Below, piece after piece: positions 1-9,912 of a stretch of 64,000 bases of DNA (the stretch's first letter is position 1; the number at the start of each line of letters is the position of its first letter). Origin of the DNA: Adiantum capillus-veneris. Lineage: Eukaryota > Streptophyta > Polypodiopsida > Polypodiales > Pteridaceae. The notes below the pieces were generated by a model that saw only the letters and a list, made by a program, of their open reading frames with translations, searched no databases and had not been told where the DNA came from. A program made the position numbers and the translations under genes. The stretch spans positions 5,969,306-6,033,305 of the forward strand of contig CM043954.1 of assembly GCA_014529385.2 (NCBI GenBank), in the 5' to 3' direction.

Positions 1-818
1 TGGGGCTTAGATTTTGTAGGGCCAATTAGTCCGGCAGCCCGTAATACTCAATCCCGATATATCATCGTGGCTACTGACTATGTGACAAAATGGGTTGAAG
101 CTATAGCTACACGTAAGGCCCACGTAAAGATAACAACTAAGTTCCTCTTTGAAAACATTATTATAAGATTTAGATGTCCCTTTGAGATTGTGAGTGACAA
201 TGGTACCCATTTTATAAATGAAATGATAAAAGAACTCATCTCAGAATTCATGATATCCCACCATAAATCTACACCTTATTATCCACAAGCAAATTGCTAA
301 GCTGAGAGTACCAACAAGGCTCTAATTTCTATCTTAAATTTTAATTAAGACGGTAGAGGCTCATCATACAGATTGGAACTTGAAGCTTACATCATCTCTA
401 TGGGCTTATCGTACTGTATGGTCAAGAAGCAGTAATGTCATGGGAGCTCGTCATTTCTAGTCTTCAAGTAGCTTCTCAAGAAGTTTGGGATGGTAACACA
501 TTATTCAAGCCTTTATGTATCCTCAAAAGGCTAGAGGAAGAGAGGCAGTTGGCTGTGCGGAATACCCCTGTGAAGAAAGATAGGAGAAAGAAGTGGTTTG
601 ATCGCCATTTAAAAAACAAGGACATCAAAGTCAGTGATAAGTTCTTATGTATGGAGTGCGTAACGAGAAGAAAAATTGAAATACGCTAGCAAAGGGCCAT
701 ATAGAGTATATGCAATTACCACACAAGGTACCCTTCGTTTGGAGACTCTAGACAGAGTTGAAACCACTAGATTCCTCAATGGGAGTAAATTCAAAAGATA
801 CTATGATACCCTAAGCTA
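1..818 (+). pseudogene. Ty3/Gypsy integrase, core and C-terminal remnant
   Basis: Retroviral-type integrase joins element cDNA to host DNA. All three catalytic acidic residues of the DDE core are visible: Asp in VATDYVTKW (about 67-110), Asp in VSDNGTHF (about 190-215) and Glu in AESTNKAL, directly after a TAA stop at 298-300. Further pieces in other frames run through 435-689 (KDRRKKWFDRHLKNKDIKVSD) to a final stop near 818 after SKFKRYYDTLS. Stops and frameshifts make it non-functional. The N-terminal zinc-binding part lies outside the window. Confidence 0.8.
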
Positions 819-827
819 AGAGGACTT

Positions 828-1210
828 ACTTGTATCCATCAAACAAAGCAGCAAAAGAACAAGCTGAGTTAAAAATGATACAAGCCAGGATTGAAGCTCG
901 AGAGCAACAACGACGTATTAGATGCCAACGAGAAGCCAATTTGGGTGTTTCACATTCATTCCAAGTCGAAACAGATGACAATTCTATACTCTGAACCGCC
1001 TCTACAATACCCAATCGAGTTAAATAGCTCCTATGGGAAAGTACTATATAATGCATTATTGGACACAAGAGCTCAACATAATTTGTTATCTGAAGGAGTG
1101 TAGTGTCAGCTAGGAAAGCCACCCTTATCCACAAGTATCATCCAAGTCAAGGGCTTCAATAAGAAGCAGACCATTGTTTTTGGAAATCCACACTCTTGTC
1201 ATTTATGACA
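828..1210 (+). pseudogene. Retropepsin-like remnant downstream of integrase
   Basis: A short frame (891-1103) holds YNALLDTRAQHNLLSEGV, which resembles the catalytic loop of retroviral-type aspartic protease (LLDTGA followed by N and LLS), with Gly changed to Arg. After a TAG the frame continues with QLGKPPLSTSIIQVKGFN. A neighbouring frame (about 850-960) gives a charged helix-like stretch (EQAELKMIQARIEAREQQRR). Its place after integrase is unusual, because the Gypsy protease normally precedes reverse transcriptase. It could be a second captured domain, or the start of a rearranged copy. The family call is moderate and the protein is dead. Confidence 0.4.
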
Positions 1211-1416
1211 ACGAGACGGTGGTTCAAAGCTTTTTGGTCATGCTTGTTGACACTATGGAGAGTAACATAAACCTAGGGCACACGTAGATGTCTGCAACTA
1301 AATGTAGTATTGATTGGGGAACCGGGAGTATCATGACATAGAAACCAACTCTCAACTCTACCCCTCCAACAGCAGTCCCTGAGATATCGCCTCCAGAGGA
1401 ATCACAGAATAAAACA

Positions 1417-1900
1417 TTGCAAATCCAAGAGGTTAAAGCATCCGTACATGTAGCACAAACCTCTAAAACTTCAACTTCCATACCGAAAACAAAGAATGTG
1501 GCACCCATGAATCAACGTGTTTTGACAAGGGGAACATACAAATGGGTCCCTAAAGCTTCGTTAACGACCACTTTCAATGCTCAATCCGAAGCCTCGTAAG
1601 AGACGTCCCACTCGTCCCAAGAAATGTAAGAAAACGTTACGTTGGATTCCTAAACGACTATTAGAAGCCAAAAGCTACTATGACGGACATGACCAAATAT
1701 GGCTGCCTAAAAATAAATCGTGTTCTTCCCTGTCACCTATAGACCCATGTGAGTCGGATCGTGTAACTATGGAGCCGATTAAAGACCGCGGGAAGGGAAA
1801 GATCACAAAATCTACACCCCTATTCTAAAGCTAGTTTGGGTACCAAAGCGAGAACGATTTGTATCACTTAGGAATAGGGAAATCAAATAAAGCTTCATGT
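1417..1900 (+). pseudogene. Remnant frames with repeated W-V/I/L-P-K motif
   Basis: Two overlapping short frames (1417-1599 and 1577-1828) and the following bases encode basic protein with a recurring motif: YKWVPK, LRWIPK, QIWLPK and VWVPK. Spacing is roughly 30-50 residues. I do not recognise the protein. It lies between the retropepsin-like remnant and the LTR of element G and is probably part of an extra 3' reading frame of that element. It is broken by stops and frame changes. Confidence 0.35.
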
Positions 1901-2020
1901 AGTTCATCCACAAAAATACGAACTCCTACACAACCTCCACCTACCATTATAAGTATCCAGAAAAACAAGAAAGAATTTGCACCTCTCATTGTAAGTTCAC
2001 CACCTAAAGCAACATTTCAA

Positions 2021-2325
2021 GTAAGATCATAAGAGAGTACCTTACCACCCTTGCAACTTGATGAAGCGCCTAAGGTGATGGAAAACTATTGGTCAAACTC
2101 TTCAACCATTTCAGCTTGGAACAAGTGGTTTCAAAAGGTGACGACATCTTTCAAAAGTTGCAAGGGTGGTAAGGTAAGATCATAAGAGAGTACCTTACCA
2201 CCCTTGCAACTTGATGAAGCGCCTAGGGTGATGGAAAACTATTGGTCAAACTCTTCACCCATTACAGCTTGAAACAAGTGGTTTCAAAAGGTGACGACAT
2301 CTTTCCAAAAAGTATGATCTACCCA
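2021..2325 (+). repeat. Two-copy tandem duplication, period 153 bases
   Basis: The unit beginning GTAAGATCATAAGAGAGTAC at 2021 recurs at 2174 with few differences. Both copies end in a block reading GGTGACGACATCTTTC. The unit lies directly before the polypurine tract of element G. Confidence 0.85.
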
Positions 2326-2617
2326 AGGAAGGGGGGAGTGTTTACTGACATCCATCATTCCCTTGCTTCCCTCTTAACCTTCCTCCCTGACCTCTTAACC
2401 TCCTAATCTTAGGGAATGTATATATATAGCCCTATACTAAAACCAAAAAAAAAAAAGAGTAAAAGAGCCAGAGCTACCAGACAAAAAGAATAGAATCACC
2501 AAGATCCAATCCATAAATCAAAACTCATAGAGACACATCACGCACAATGACACAACCCTTGTGATATTTGCAAACAAACCAAAATCTATCTGTGTGTACA
2601 AATACGGCTAGTATTGT
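2326..2617 (+). repeat. Polypurine tract and 3' LTR (truncated) of element G
   Basis: A purine run (AAGGAAGGGGGGAG, about 2325-2338) primes plus-strand synthesis and is followed by TGTTTACTGACATCC, a TG-type LTR start at 2339. A TATA-like run (GTATATATATAGCCC, about 2417-2431) is a likely core promoter. The LTR is cut at 2617 by a fragment of E-family LTR. Confidence 0.65.
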
Positions 2618-2691
2618 AAGGTGCAGCGGATGTGAATGTTGAACTTTGCTCAAGATAAGTGCTCCGAACTGTGCTCAAGGGTTCCTTTTAC
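2618..2691 (-). repeat. E-family LTR terminal fragment
   Basis: Read on the minus strand this is the last 74 bases of an E-family LTR, ending in the family 3' terminus GCTGCACCTTACA (plus-strand start TGTAAGGTGCAGC). It joins hAT coding sequence directly at 2692 and supplies the stop codon after the hAT residues. The rest of this LTR is not found next to the hAT element, so this looks like a deletion or recombination junction. Confidence 0.75.
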
Positions 2692-3247
2692 TTACAGTCC
2701 CTTGTGTTTGTGTGCAGAGTGCTGAATCTCCACATCATCGTCGTAGTCGAGGTCGTCAGGGACATGTGAGGCCTCGTGGTCCCCCTCTAGCTCCTCCAAA
2801 AGTGTCTCGGCCGTAGATGGATTCTCTTGTGCCATCTCCCACTCAGTGAAGGGATCTGCCTTGTGTGTGACGCTCTTGGAAAGCATGCGCAAGTTAGCGC
2901 TCACAAACACCAAATCATTGGCCGTCTCGACCCCAAGGCGATTCCTCTTTTTAGAGCCAATGTGGTTGTACACACTCCATAGTTGCTCCAAGCAACTAGT
3001 GGTACAGGCTTGGCTAAGGACACGAACAGCCAAGCGCTGCAAATGTGGGCCATCTCCTCCACAATAGTCCTCCCACCACAAAACCGAGCCAATCTTGTTG
3101 CAGTCAACCTATGCATCTACACATCCATAGGAGCCCTTCTTTTGCCTGTAGTTGAGTAGCCCATCTCTAACCCTACGCCTAATGTCGCTGCTAGGCTCAA
3201 GACGCTCCAATGCAAGCCGCCATCCTTTGCTCACCTCCTTGTCGTTC
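2692..3247 (-). pseudogene. hAT transposase, C-terminal dimerisation segment
   Basis: This is the last segment of the hAT transposase whose earlier parts are at 13119-13202 and 37283-38847. It contains the hAT C-terminal dimerisation region, with LQRLAVRVLSQACTTSCLEQ and then SVYNHIGSKKRNRLG in the usual order, and an acidic tail. The frame enters across the Gypsy A insertion (TSD CGTTC at 3243-3247) in phase. An in-frame TAG follows VDA near 3115, so it is a pseudogene. The true C-terminus is replaced by an E-family LTR fragment. Confidence 0.85.
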
Positions 3248-4712
3248 TGTCACCAGCATGTGACTACTATCTATCCTTTTTGTTGATTTCTTTCTTATTA
3301 TTTATTTATTTTCAGTTTTTGGAAACACCCCTCTAGAAATCTAACTGCCCTGCATTGCATAGCTAGTGTGGAACTGTTCAGAGGGAGTCCAAGCCTGAGG
3401 GCAAGAGAGCACTAAGGTTGGACAAGGACTATGGTTAGCCAAAGTGGGGTCATTGACTAGCCAAAGTGGAATCCTTTGCTACATAGGCTACATTTCAGCT
3501 CTTGGTGTGGCTGCAGTGTACAAAGAGGGTAAGATGACCTAGAAAGATACAATGGCAGCATCTCCTAAAATTTAGGGAACTGCTATTTTGGACCTGAAAA
3601 TGTGTTCGCGTCATTAGCTCTAGAATGACGAGAGGAACATTTTATTGCTCTGCTGCAAAGTCAACTGATGCACCAGTTGAGATATTTTTAGCCGGGAATG
3701 CCCAAAGTCGGAAAGTGTGCCATGTGGCACTCCGTGAGCATTCTGCTACTCCTGGCCAGAGAGGGGGCGCCTAAAATGAGAGAGGAGACTCATTTGCAGC
3801 TTTGTCACAGGTTGAGAGCTATGGAGTGCTTCCTTTACCTCTTATGTACAGTGCGGTGCCAGGAGTGATGCCCTGCACGCTACACACTGCTCTCTCTCTC
3901 CCCTATGAGCAGTATGTTATGCCCCTCTAGTGGGCTTTTCATTTGACCAATGTACAGTTATGTGGGTTCATGCGCGATTGCCGAGGCAAGAGCCTTTTGC
4001 ACAGGTACTGGATTAGCTAGCGGCTAATCCCCCGCAGGTACAGGTGAATTCAGAGAGGTTTCATGTGCGAAATCCCGTCCGATTCAAAGGGCAAGTAGCC
4101 CTACAAGTGCAGGAGCTCGAGGACTTGCTACGGATGCGACCGACACGCAAAACGGAGCCCGAAACACTGAATTACAGCCTGCTGTGTATTTTTGCAGGTT
4201 TAGGGTTTCGGCCCTAAACGGACCCTAATTACCCCAAGAGGTTCGGGGACGCGAGGGGACTGCTATACAGGTGATCTGGCGTATTTCGGGGCAGAAAACA
4301 GAGAAGTCAACGTGCTGCAGATTCTCGCCAGGTTTTGCAAAGTGTCTGTATGCGTCGGGAAACTCATCCAATGCGTGGGGATACTGACTATGAAGGGTCC
4401 TAGTACAGTTATGCTGTCGAAATCGGGCCAGAACAAATGAAATTCAGCCCAGATTGTGCGGGGCAGCTTGTACGGAACCACAGCTTTTATTCCCTCTTTT
4501 AAAGAATAAAGAAATACCGAAAGGGGCGCCTATTTAGGGGCCAATCTGGTGTCGGTCTTCTCATACACGTGCAATCTAGCAACCTGTATCCCTCTCCCCT
4601 TTGTTGTGTCTTGAAAGTACAGGTAAAGTGGGCGACAAATTAAATGGGTGAAAGCAAATAAAGTTTAAGTCTAAGGTTTACCGCCCTTTTTGGATTTAAC
4701 AGGCCTGTTACA
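3248..4712 (+). repeat. 5' LTR of Gypsy A
   Basis: It starts TGTCACCAGCATGTG and ends GGCCTGTTACA. The 3' LTR matches it nearly base for base along its length. Near its 3' part it has the block AAAGAAATACCGAAAGG..GCGCC (about 4508-4530), which Gypsy B and F LTRs also have. Confidence 0.97.
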
Positions 4713-4730
4713 TGGTTCCATCTCCGGGAT
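4713..4730 (+). other. Putative primer binding site of Gypsy A
   Basis: Bases directly after the 5' LTR read TGGTTCCATCTCCGGGAT. A TGG start fits pairing to a tRNA CCA end, but the sequence is not the methionine-initiator site seen in the other elements here. I cannot name the tRNA. Confidence 0.5.
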
Positions 4731-4819
4731 TAAATCACTTTTTCCCATAGAAGTGAGCCTTGGTCAGTTTGGGTTTAAAGACACAAGGGATCATAGACCA
4801 GACACAGGGAATTGCAATT

Positions 4820-6888
4820 ATGGCTGACAGACCAGATGATGTGATTGAAGAGGTTTCCTCTTCACAGGGTCAACAGACACATGAAGTGGGTGAGTCTTCA
4901 AGACCACCACAGACGGATGATGATATATTCAGGACCCAGTTGGTTACTGTTGTGACTATGTTCACACAAGTAATGCAGAACCCAAGGTTTTTAGCCTTTC
5001 TGCAACCTCCTCTTCCGTCTCAGCAAGTTGGGTCACTGGATCATATTCAAAAGCCTGTTAAGGCTCAAGCACAGGTGATTCATACTGCAGAAACAATGGA
5101 AACACCTGTACACTCGACGGAGACCATGCAGTCTCCAAAACCTGTGCCTGAGGTGCAAGAACAGGTGGCTGAAATGCCAGTCTTTCAAGCTGTACCAGTT
5201 CAGCCAGCCACCTTTCAGCAGCCTACAGCTGGTTCTAATGGGCAGGGAAGCAAGGCTATGCAACAAGTCTTCCCACCACCTTCAGTACACCCTGGCTATT
5301 TTGGAGGTGGATCAGTATTCCAGAGCATGGTTGGTCATGCACCTGGAAATCAATTTTACACGCAAGGAACAGTATTCGGGGGTGCTCAAACGATGATGCC
5401 TTACCCCATGTATGGTGTCAAGGGCATGCAACCAGGGTTTCAAAGCACTCAGGGCCAATTTGGGATGCCACAGGCAAATTCTGGTATGGCTGGAATTACA
5501 AATCAACAGCCAAATATGGCATCTCCAGGTCAACTTAATAGCGGCCAAGGAACACAGATAAACCCTAACAGTGTTCCCATGTTTCAATCACTTCCATATG
5601 ACAACTTAATGCCGCTGGAGAAGCCAACTCCGTACAAAGAAGGTGGCAAAGGTGTGACATTCACGACCTTTACAGGGTTTGATGACAGGAAGAAGGCTCT
5701 CTTATTCCTCCAGCAGTTTGACAAGGCCTATGCAGGAGGAAACTTTACAGAGGCTTCAAAGGTCCGCAAGGCAGCCACCTTCTTGAAAGGGAATGCGGGA
5801 CAATGGTGGACAACTTTATTGCTTCAAGGGCAAGCTCCGTCCACATGGATTAACTTCAAGCAGATTTTTGCATCAGCATGGTTATCTGATGACTTTGAAG
5901 CAGATGTCATGACAGAATGGCACCAGCTTAATGCTGCTACTTGCAAGAATTTGGATGATTTCAATCAAAAGTTTTGGAAAGCTCTACTTCCAGTAACTTC
6001 CTATAGGTTTGTGCCATTGACAGGCAGATTGAAAAATACTGTTGTGGCCTACCCAAAGGATTGAGAAAGTACTGCACGAAGACCAAAGTCACTACTTTGA
6101 CGCAGCTCATCAAGGTAGCAAACACTGGCAATGGTTTGCTCAAGGGAGAAGATTGTGAATTCAATACTGGCGTCAAGGAAGGATCAGCCAAGAAAAATTC
6201 AGCAAAGAAGTACGTTCTCGTTCCTAGAGCGACTCGGGAGCCAGCCAAAGCATGGAAAGGCAAAGCCACGGCTGAACCAGCAAAGGGACCAGCAAAGAAA
6301 TGGAAAAGACCTCTTCCTCGCAAGTCAGAAGAGCAAAGGAAGGTCCTAAGGTCAGAGAACAAATGCTTTATCTGTGAGCAGCCTCGCCACATTGCTCAGA
6401 ATTGTCCTCAAAAGAAAAGGCCAGCTCATTCTGAAGACAAGGAGGACAAGAAAGGAAAGAGGCCCATGGCTGGTCTAGTGCCAGATATGGTGGGCGACAA
6501 GCCAAATTCAGATGCAAGTGAGCTTTGCAGAGCATGGGGAAAGGTCAGGGATCAAACAGTGCTTATCTTCTTTGATCCAGGTGCCAAAGCCAACTTCATT
6601 TCCCCAGAATTGGCTTCAAAGTTGGGAATCAGACCTAAAGAGATGGGGTATACAGCAGAGGCAGGTTTGGCATGTCTTGGCCATACAGAGGCTGTGACAC
6701 CCATCATCGGAAAGTTGTGCCTACATATCCAACCCTATGTAGATGTTGAAGAATTTTACATCATGCCACTGGATGGATGTGATGTGTTGCTAGGCATTCC
6801 TTGGTTGTTTCGTGTACAGGGATCATGGATGCCTACAACAAAAAGATCATTGTATAGAGCAGGGCAAAGACTCACATTCTGGATGTAA
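4820..6888 (+). pseudogene. gag: Gypsy A gag and protease
   Basis: Gag forms the particle and packages RNA. I start it at 4820 (MADRPDDVIEEVSS); an upstream in-frame Met at 4760 is possible. After a Gln/Pro-rich N-terminal part comes the retrotransposon Gag domain (about 5660-6000: FTGFDDRKKALLFLQQFDKA, then NAGQWW). A one-base indel near 6005-6020 shifts the frame, and the second part continues to 6888. It has a CCHC zinc knuckle (CFICEQPRHIAQNC, about 6363-6404), with Arg where Gly is usual before His. Then comes an aspartic protease with FFDPGAKANFISPEL (about 6570-6610) and DVLLGIPWL near its end (about 6781-6807). Confidence 0.9.
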
Positions 6889-6941
6889 AGCTTAAAGGGG
6901 AGTCTATTCCCACTATATCAACTTCTGCTATTACTTCTGTA

Positions 6942-7777
6942 ATGAAAAAGCATCTTTCTGCGTACTTGGTTTTTGCACGTGAAGTGTCAGATTGTGATGA
7001 ATCAAATTTATCTGTGTTAGATAAAGAAAGGTCAACGTTTTTACAACAATATAGTGACTGTTTTTCCGATTCATTACCATCTCAATTACCGCCAGAGAGA
7101 CCCAAGGACCATGCGATAGATTTGGTGCCAGGCAGTAGCCCACCAAATAGGCCTCCGTACAGGGTTAGTGCGGCTCAGCAGAAAGAGATAATGAGCCAAG
7201 TACAGGAGCTATTAGAAAAGGGGCTGATTCAGCCCAGCTCATCTCCATTCTGTTCTCCAGTGCTGTTGGTGCAGAAAAAGGATGGCTCATGGCGTATGTG
7301 CATCGACTACCATGCACTGAACAAGAATACCATCAAGAATAGGTTCCCTATACCTAGAATTGATGATATTCTGGACAAATTAGAAGGAGCAGCTATGTTT
7401 AGCAGGATAGATCTAAAGAGTGGGTACCATCAGATCCGCATTAGATCAAAGGATGTACACAAGACTGCTTTTAGAACGACGTTTGGCCTTTATGAATTTT
7501 TAGTAATGCCTTTTGGTCTCACAAATGCTCCTGCTACGTTCAATAGGATGATGGATAGAATTTTCCGTCCACACCAGCAGTTTGTTGCTAAAGAATAGCA
7601 GTTTGTTGATACATTCTTTGACGACATGATAGTCTACTCAAAGAATGAAGAGGAGCATAGGCATCACTTGGCCATTGTGTTCAAAGAGCTACGCAGCCAT
7701 AGGTTGCTCATCAATGCAAAGAAAAGTGAATTTTTTCTGGAAGAGATTCACTTTTTGGGACACATTGTTTCAAAGGA
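6942..7777 (+). pseudogene. pol: Gypsy A reverse transcriptase, N-terminal part
   Basis: This copies element RNA to DNA. Visible motifs are the linker [20 protein letters not shown], then [35 protein letters not shown] and [13 protein letters not shown]. The frame ends in TAG at 7596-7598 inside a 20-base-period duplication of AGCAGTTTGTTG (7577 and 7597). After the stop the catalytic FFDDMIVYSKN follows, then [22 protein letters not shown] up to the solo LTR insertion at 7778. The protein resumes at 8964. Confidence 0.93.
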
Positions 7778-8958
7778 TGTCACGTGACACATCCAAACCC
7801 TATGTGTCCGTGGACAAGCTACACCACAGCAGGGTTCAGTCAGTTCGATCAAGTTAGATTAGCAGTGATCTGGCACTTTTGTGAGTCTATTCGTAGACCG
7901 TGCATGCCCAGTCACTTAGCATAGATGCATATCCTCCGGTTGCACACAGCATGATCATCAGAATCCATTCGCATCAATTAGGGGAATTTTCCAGTGCATT
8001 TAGCCTATTTTCCTATTTATTGGGATTTTCACTTATTATTTTTAAGTGACTTTCCAACAAAAGTAGGTAGGGCAATTTTGCTAAGTTAATATATAAGCAA
8101 ACCCAAGTTAGCACTTTCTGGCAGAAGAGGCAACAGGAGCTTCCCGCTCAACAGGCAACTTCTCAGCAGTACCCCCCAGCACCCCCAACGTTTTGGATTC
8201 TATCCTCGCCGGGCCAGTTCCCACCATTGGCGTTTTCAGCTTTGTAGACATCGCCATAGATCCAGATCCCTCATCCCTTGCAGGATCGCCCCCCTAGCAT
8301 CATTCAGCCCTGGCGTTTTTCCCTCAGCAAATCATATCAGCCAACGTTTTTCCCACAAAAACGCTAGCCTGCCAGATGCAGATCTGAGCGTCTTTGACCA
8401 GCAGAATCTCAGCTTTCCAGCGTTTTTCAGCATGAGCAAAAACGCAGATTTCAGCCACTGGAAAACGCAGGTTTTCAGCAGTTAGATCAGTAGCACATCA
8501 GCCCCAATCAGGTTGCAGATTGTTCCCCAAGTTTAGCCCAACAAAACGCAGCCAAAACAGTCATTTTCAGCCACCGAAACAGTCCCTGAATTCAATGATT
8601 AGAAGCCTACAGATTTCAGCCATCGAGTCGTCGTCGTCATCACCGTCGTCGTCATCGGCATAGTCCCATTGCATCAGTCCATTGCATTCGCATTGTACAC
8701 CTTTGTGCAATCAAAGTAGACCACTCTCGCCAACGAGAGTGGGGCCTTCGGAGGAGGGTTTTACAACCTCTCGGGTGTCGTATCTCTTCTCTCTCCTTTT
8801 CTCAGTCTCATTCACTTGCACGCACAATACCCACTCACTTTGTTCATGATCATAGCATTCTCCATAAGACGGAAAGCTCTCTCTTTCCAAAAGGAACCTT
8901 GAGCAATAAAGATCACTAATCTTGAGAAAATACAACATTCATTCCGTTGCACCTAACA
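7778..8958 (+). mobile_element. E-family solo LTR in Gypsy A, TSD AAGGA
   Basis: A single LTR of 1181 bases runs from TGTCACGTGACAC to TGCACCTAACA and is flanked by AAGGA (7773-7777 and 8959-8963). With one TSD copy removed, the Gypsy A frame reads HIVSKD then GVRMDPTKVEA without a break. That proves insertion followed by LTR-LTR recombination. It contains a TATA-like ATATATAAGC (about 8088-8097), many GCGTTTTTG motifs and the hairpin at 8721-8742. Confidence 0.96.
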
Positions 8959-8963
8959 AAGGA

Positions 8964-9912
8964 TGGTGTCAGAATGGATCCTACTAAAGTTGAAGCGATC
9001 AAGTCATAGCCAGATTTGAAGACAATGCACGATGTCCGAAGCTTCTTGGGACTATGCTCCTATTACAAAAGGTTTATCCGAAATTTCGTTGAGATTGCTT
9101 CACCTTTACATGCTCTTCAGAAGAAGGCAGTCACCTTCAGATGGACACAAAAAGAGATTTCAGCTTTTAATCTCTTAAAGGAAAAGATGACTTCAAATCA
9201 AGTCATTGTGTTGCCAGATCTTAGGAAGTCATTTGTGGTCCAGTGTGACACCTGCAGTAGTAGCATTGGTGTAGTGCTAATGCAAGATGGCAGGGTAGTA
9301 GCCTATGAGAGTAGAATTTTGCAAGGGCCAGAAAAGACTATGCAAGTCTATGAAAAAGAACTGCAAGCCGTGATTCATGCGCTCTTAAGTTGGAAACACT
9401 ACCTGCTAGGTGCGCATTTCGTTGTCCAAACGGATCATCAGACCTTGCGATACTTCTTGACACAGGCAAAGTTATCTGAGAAGCATATGCGATGGGCAAA
9501 TATCTTGTCCATGTTCCATTTTCAGATTGTGCATGTGGAAGGCAAGAAGAACGTTGTGGCTGATGCCTTGTCAAGGAAGCCACACATTTCAGCTGTGTTA
9601 ATTCCTTGTCATCATGAGCTTGATGATATGAGAGAACAGTATGCAAATGATGAAGATTTTGCAAGGGTCTTCGAGCAGCTAATGGATGGACAACGTCATG
9701 AACACTATCTTCTCAAAGATGGCTTTATAATGATGCATGGCAGATTCTGTGTCACAAAGCCATTGGGACGCAAAGTTATGGAAGAGAGTCATGTCCCACC
9801 GTATGCAGGGCATCGTGGTATCGATGCTACAATTAAAGCGGTTGAGACATTCTTCTACCGGCCTACATTGAGAAGAGATGTGGATGCCTTTGTGCAAGAA
9901 TGCCTAATATGA
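8964..9912 (+). pseudogene. pol: Gypsy A RT C-terminal part, RNase H and integrase zinc finger
   Basis: The thumb region ([20 protein letters not shown]) leads into RNase H with VQCDTCSSSIGVVLMQDGRV, the Glu of YEKELQAVIHALL and TDHQTLRYFL. RNase H removes the RNA template. A stop (TAG, about 9007-9009) precedes PDLKTMHDVRSF. The integrase HHCC finger follows: HVPPYAGHRG, then C-x-x-stop. The second Cys codon of the CxxC pair is TGA (9910-9912), so one zinc ligand is lost by a nonsense change. Reading resumes with QKVKFDRQK. Confidence 0.92.

Larger units (their letters stand above)
1..2617 (+). mobile_element. Ty3/Gypsy element G, 3' part, Tat/Athila-like, decayed
   Basis: This is the 3' portion of an LTR retrotransposon cut by the window start. 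In order it holds an integrase core, a stretch of about 1.5 kb with remnant reading frames after integrase, a polypurine tract and the start of an LTR at 2339. The integrase wording (WGLDFVGPI, VATDYVTKWVEA) is typical of the Tat/Athila side of Gypsy rather than of chromoviruses, and those lineages often carry extra frames near their ends. The LTR is cut at 2617 where a fragment of another LTR family begins, so no TSD can be checked. Stops and frameshifts throughout mark it as dead. Confidence 0.75.
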
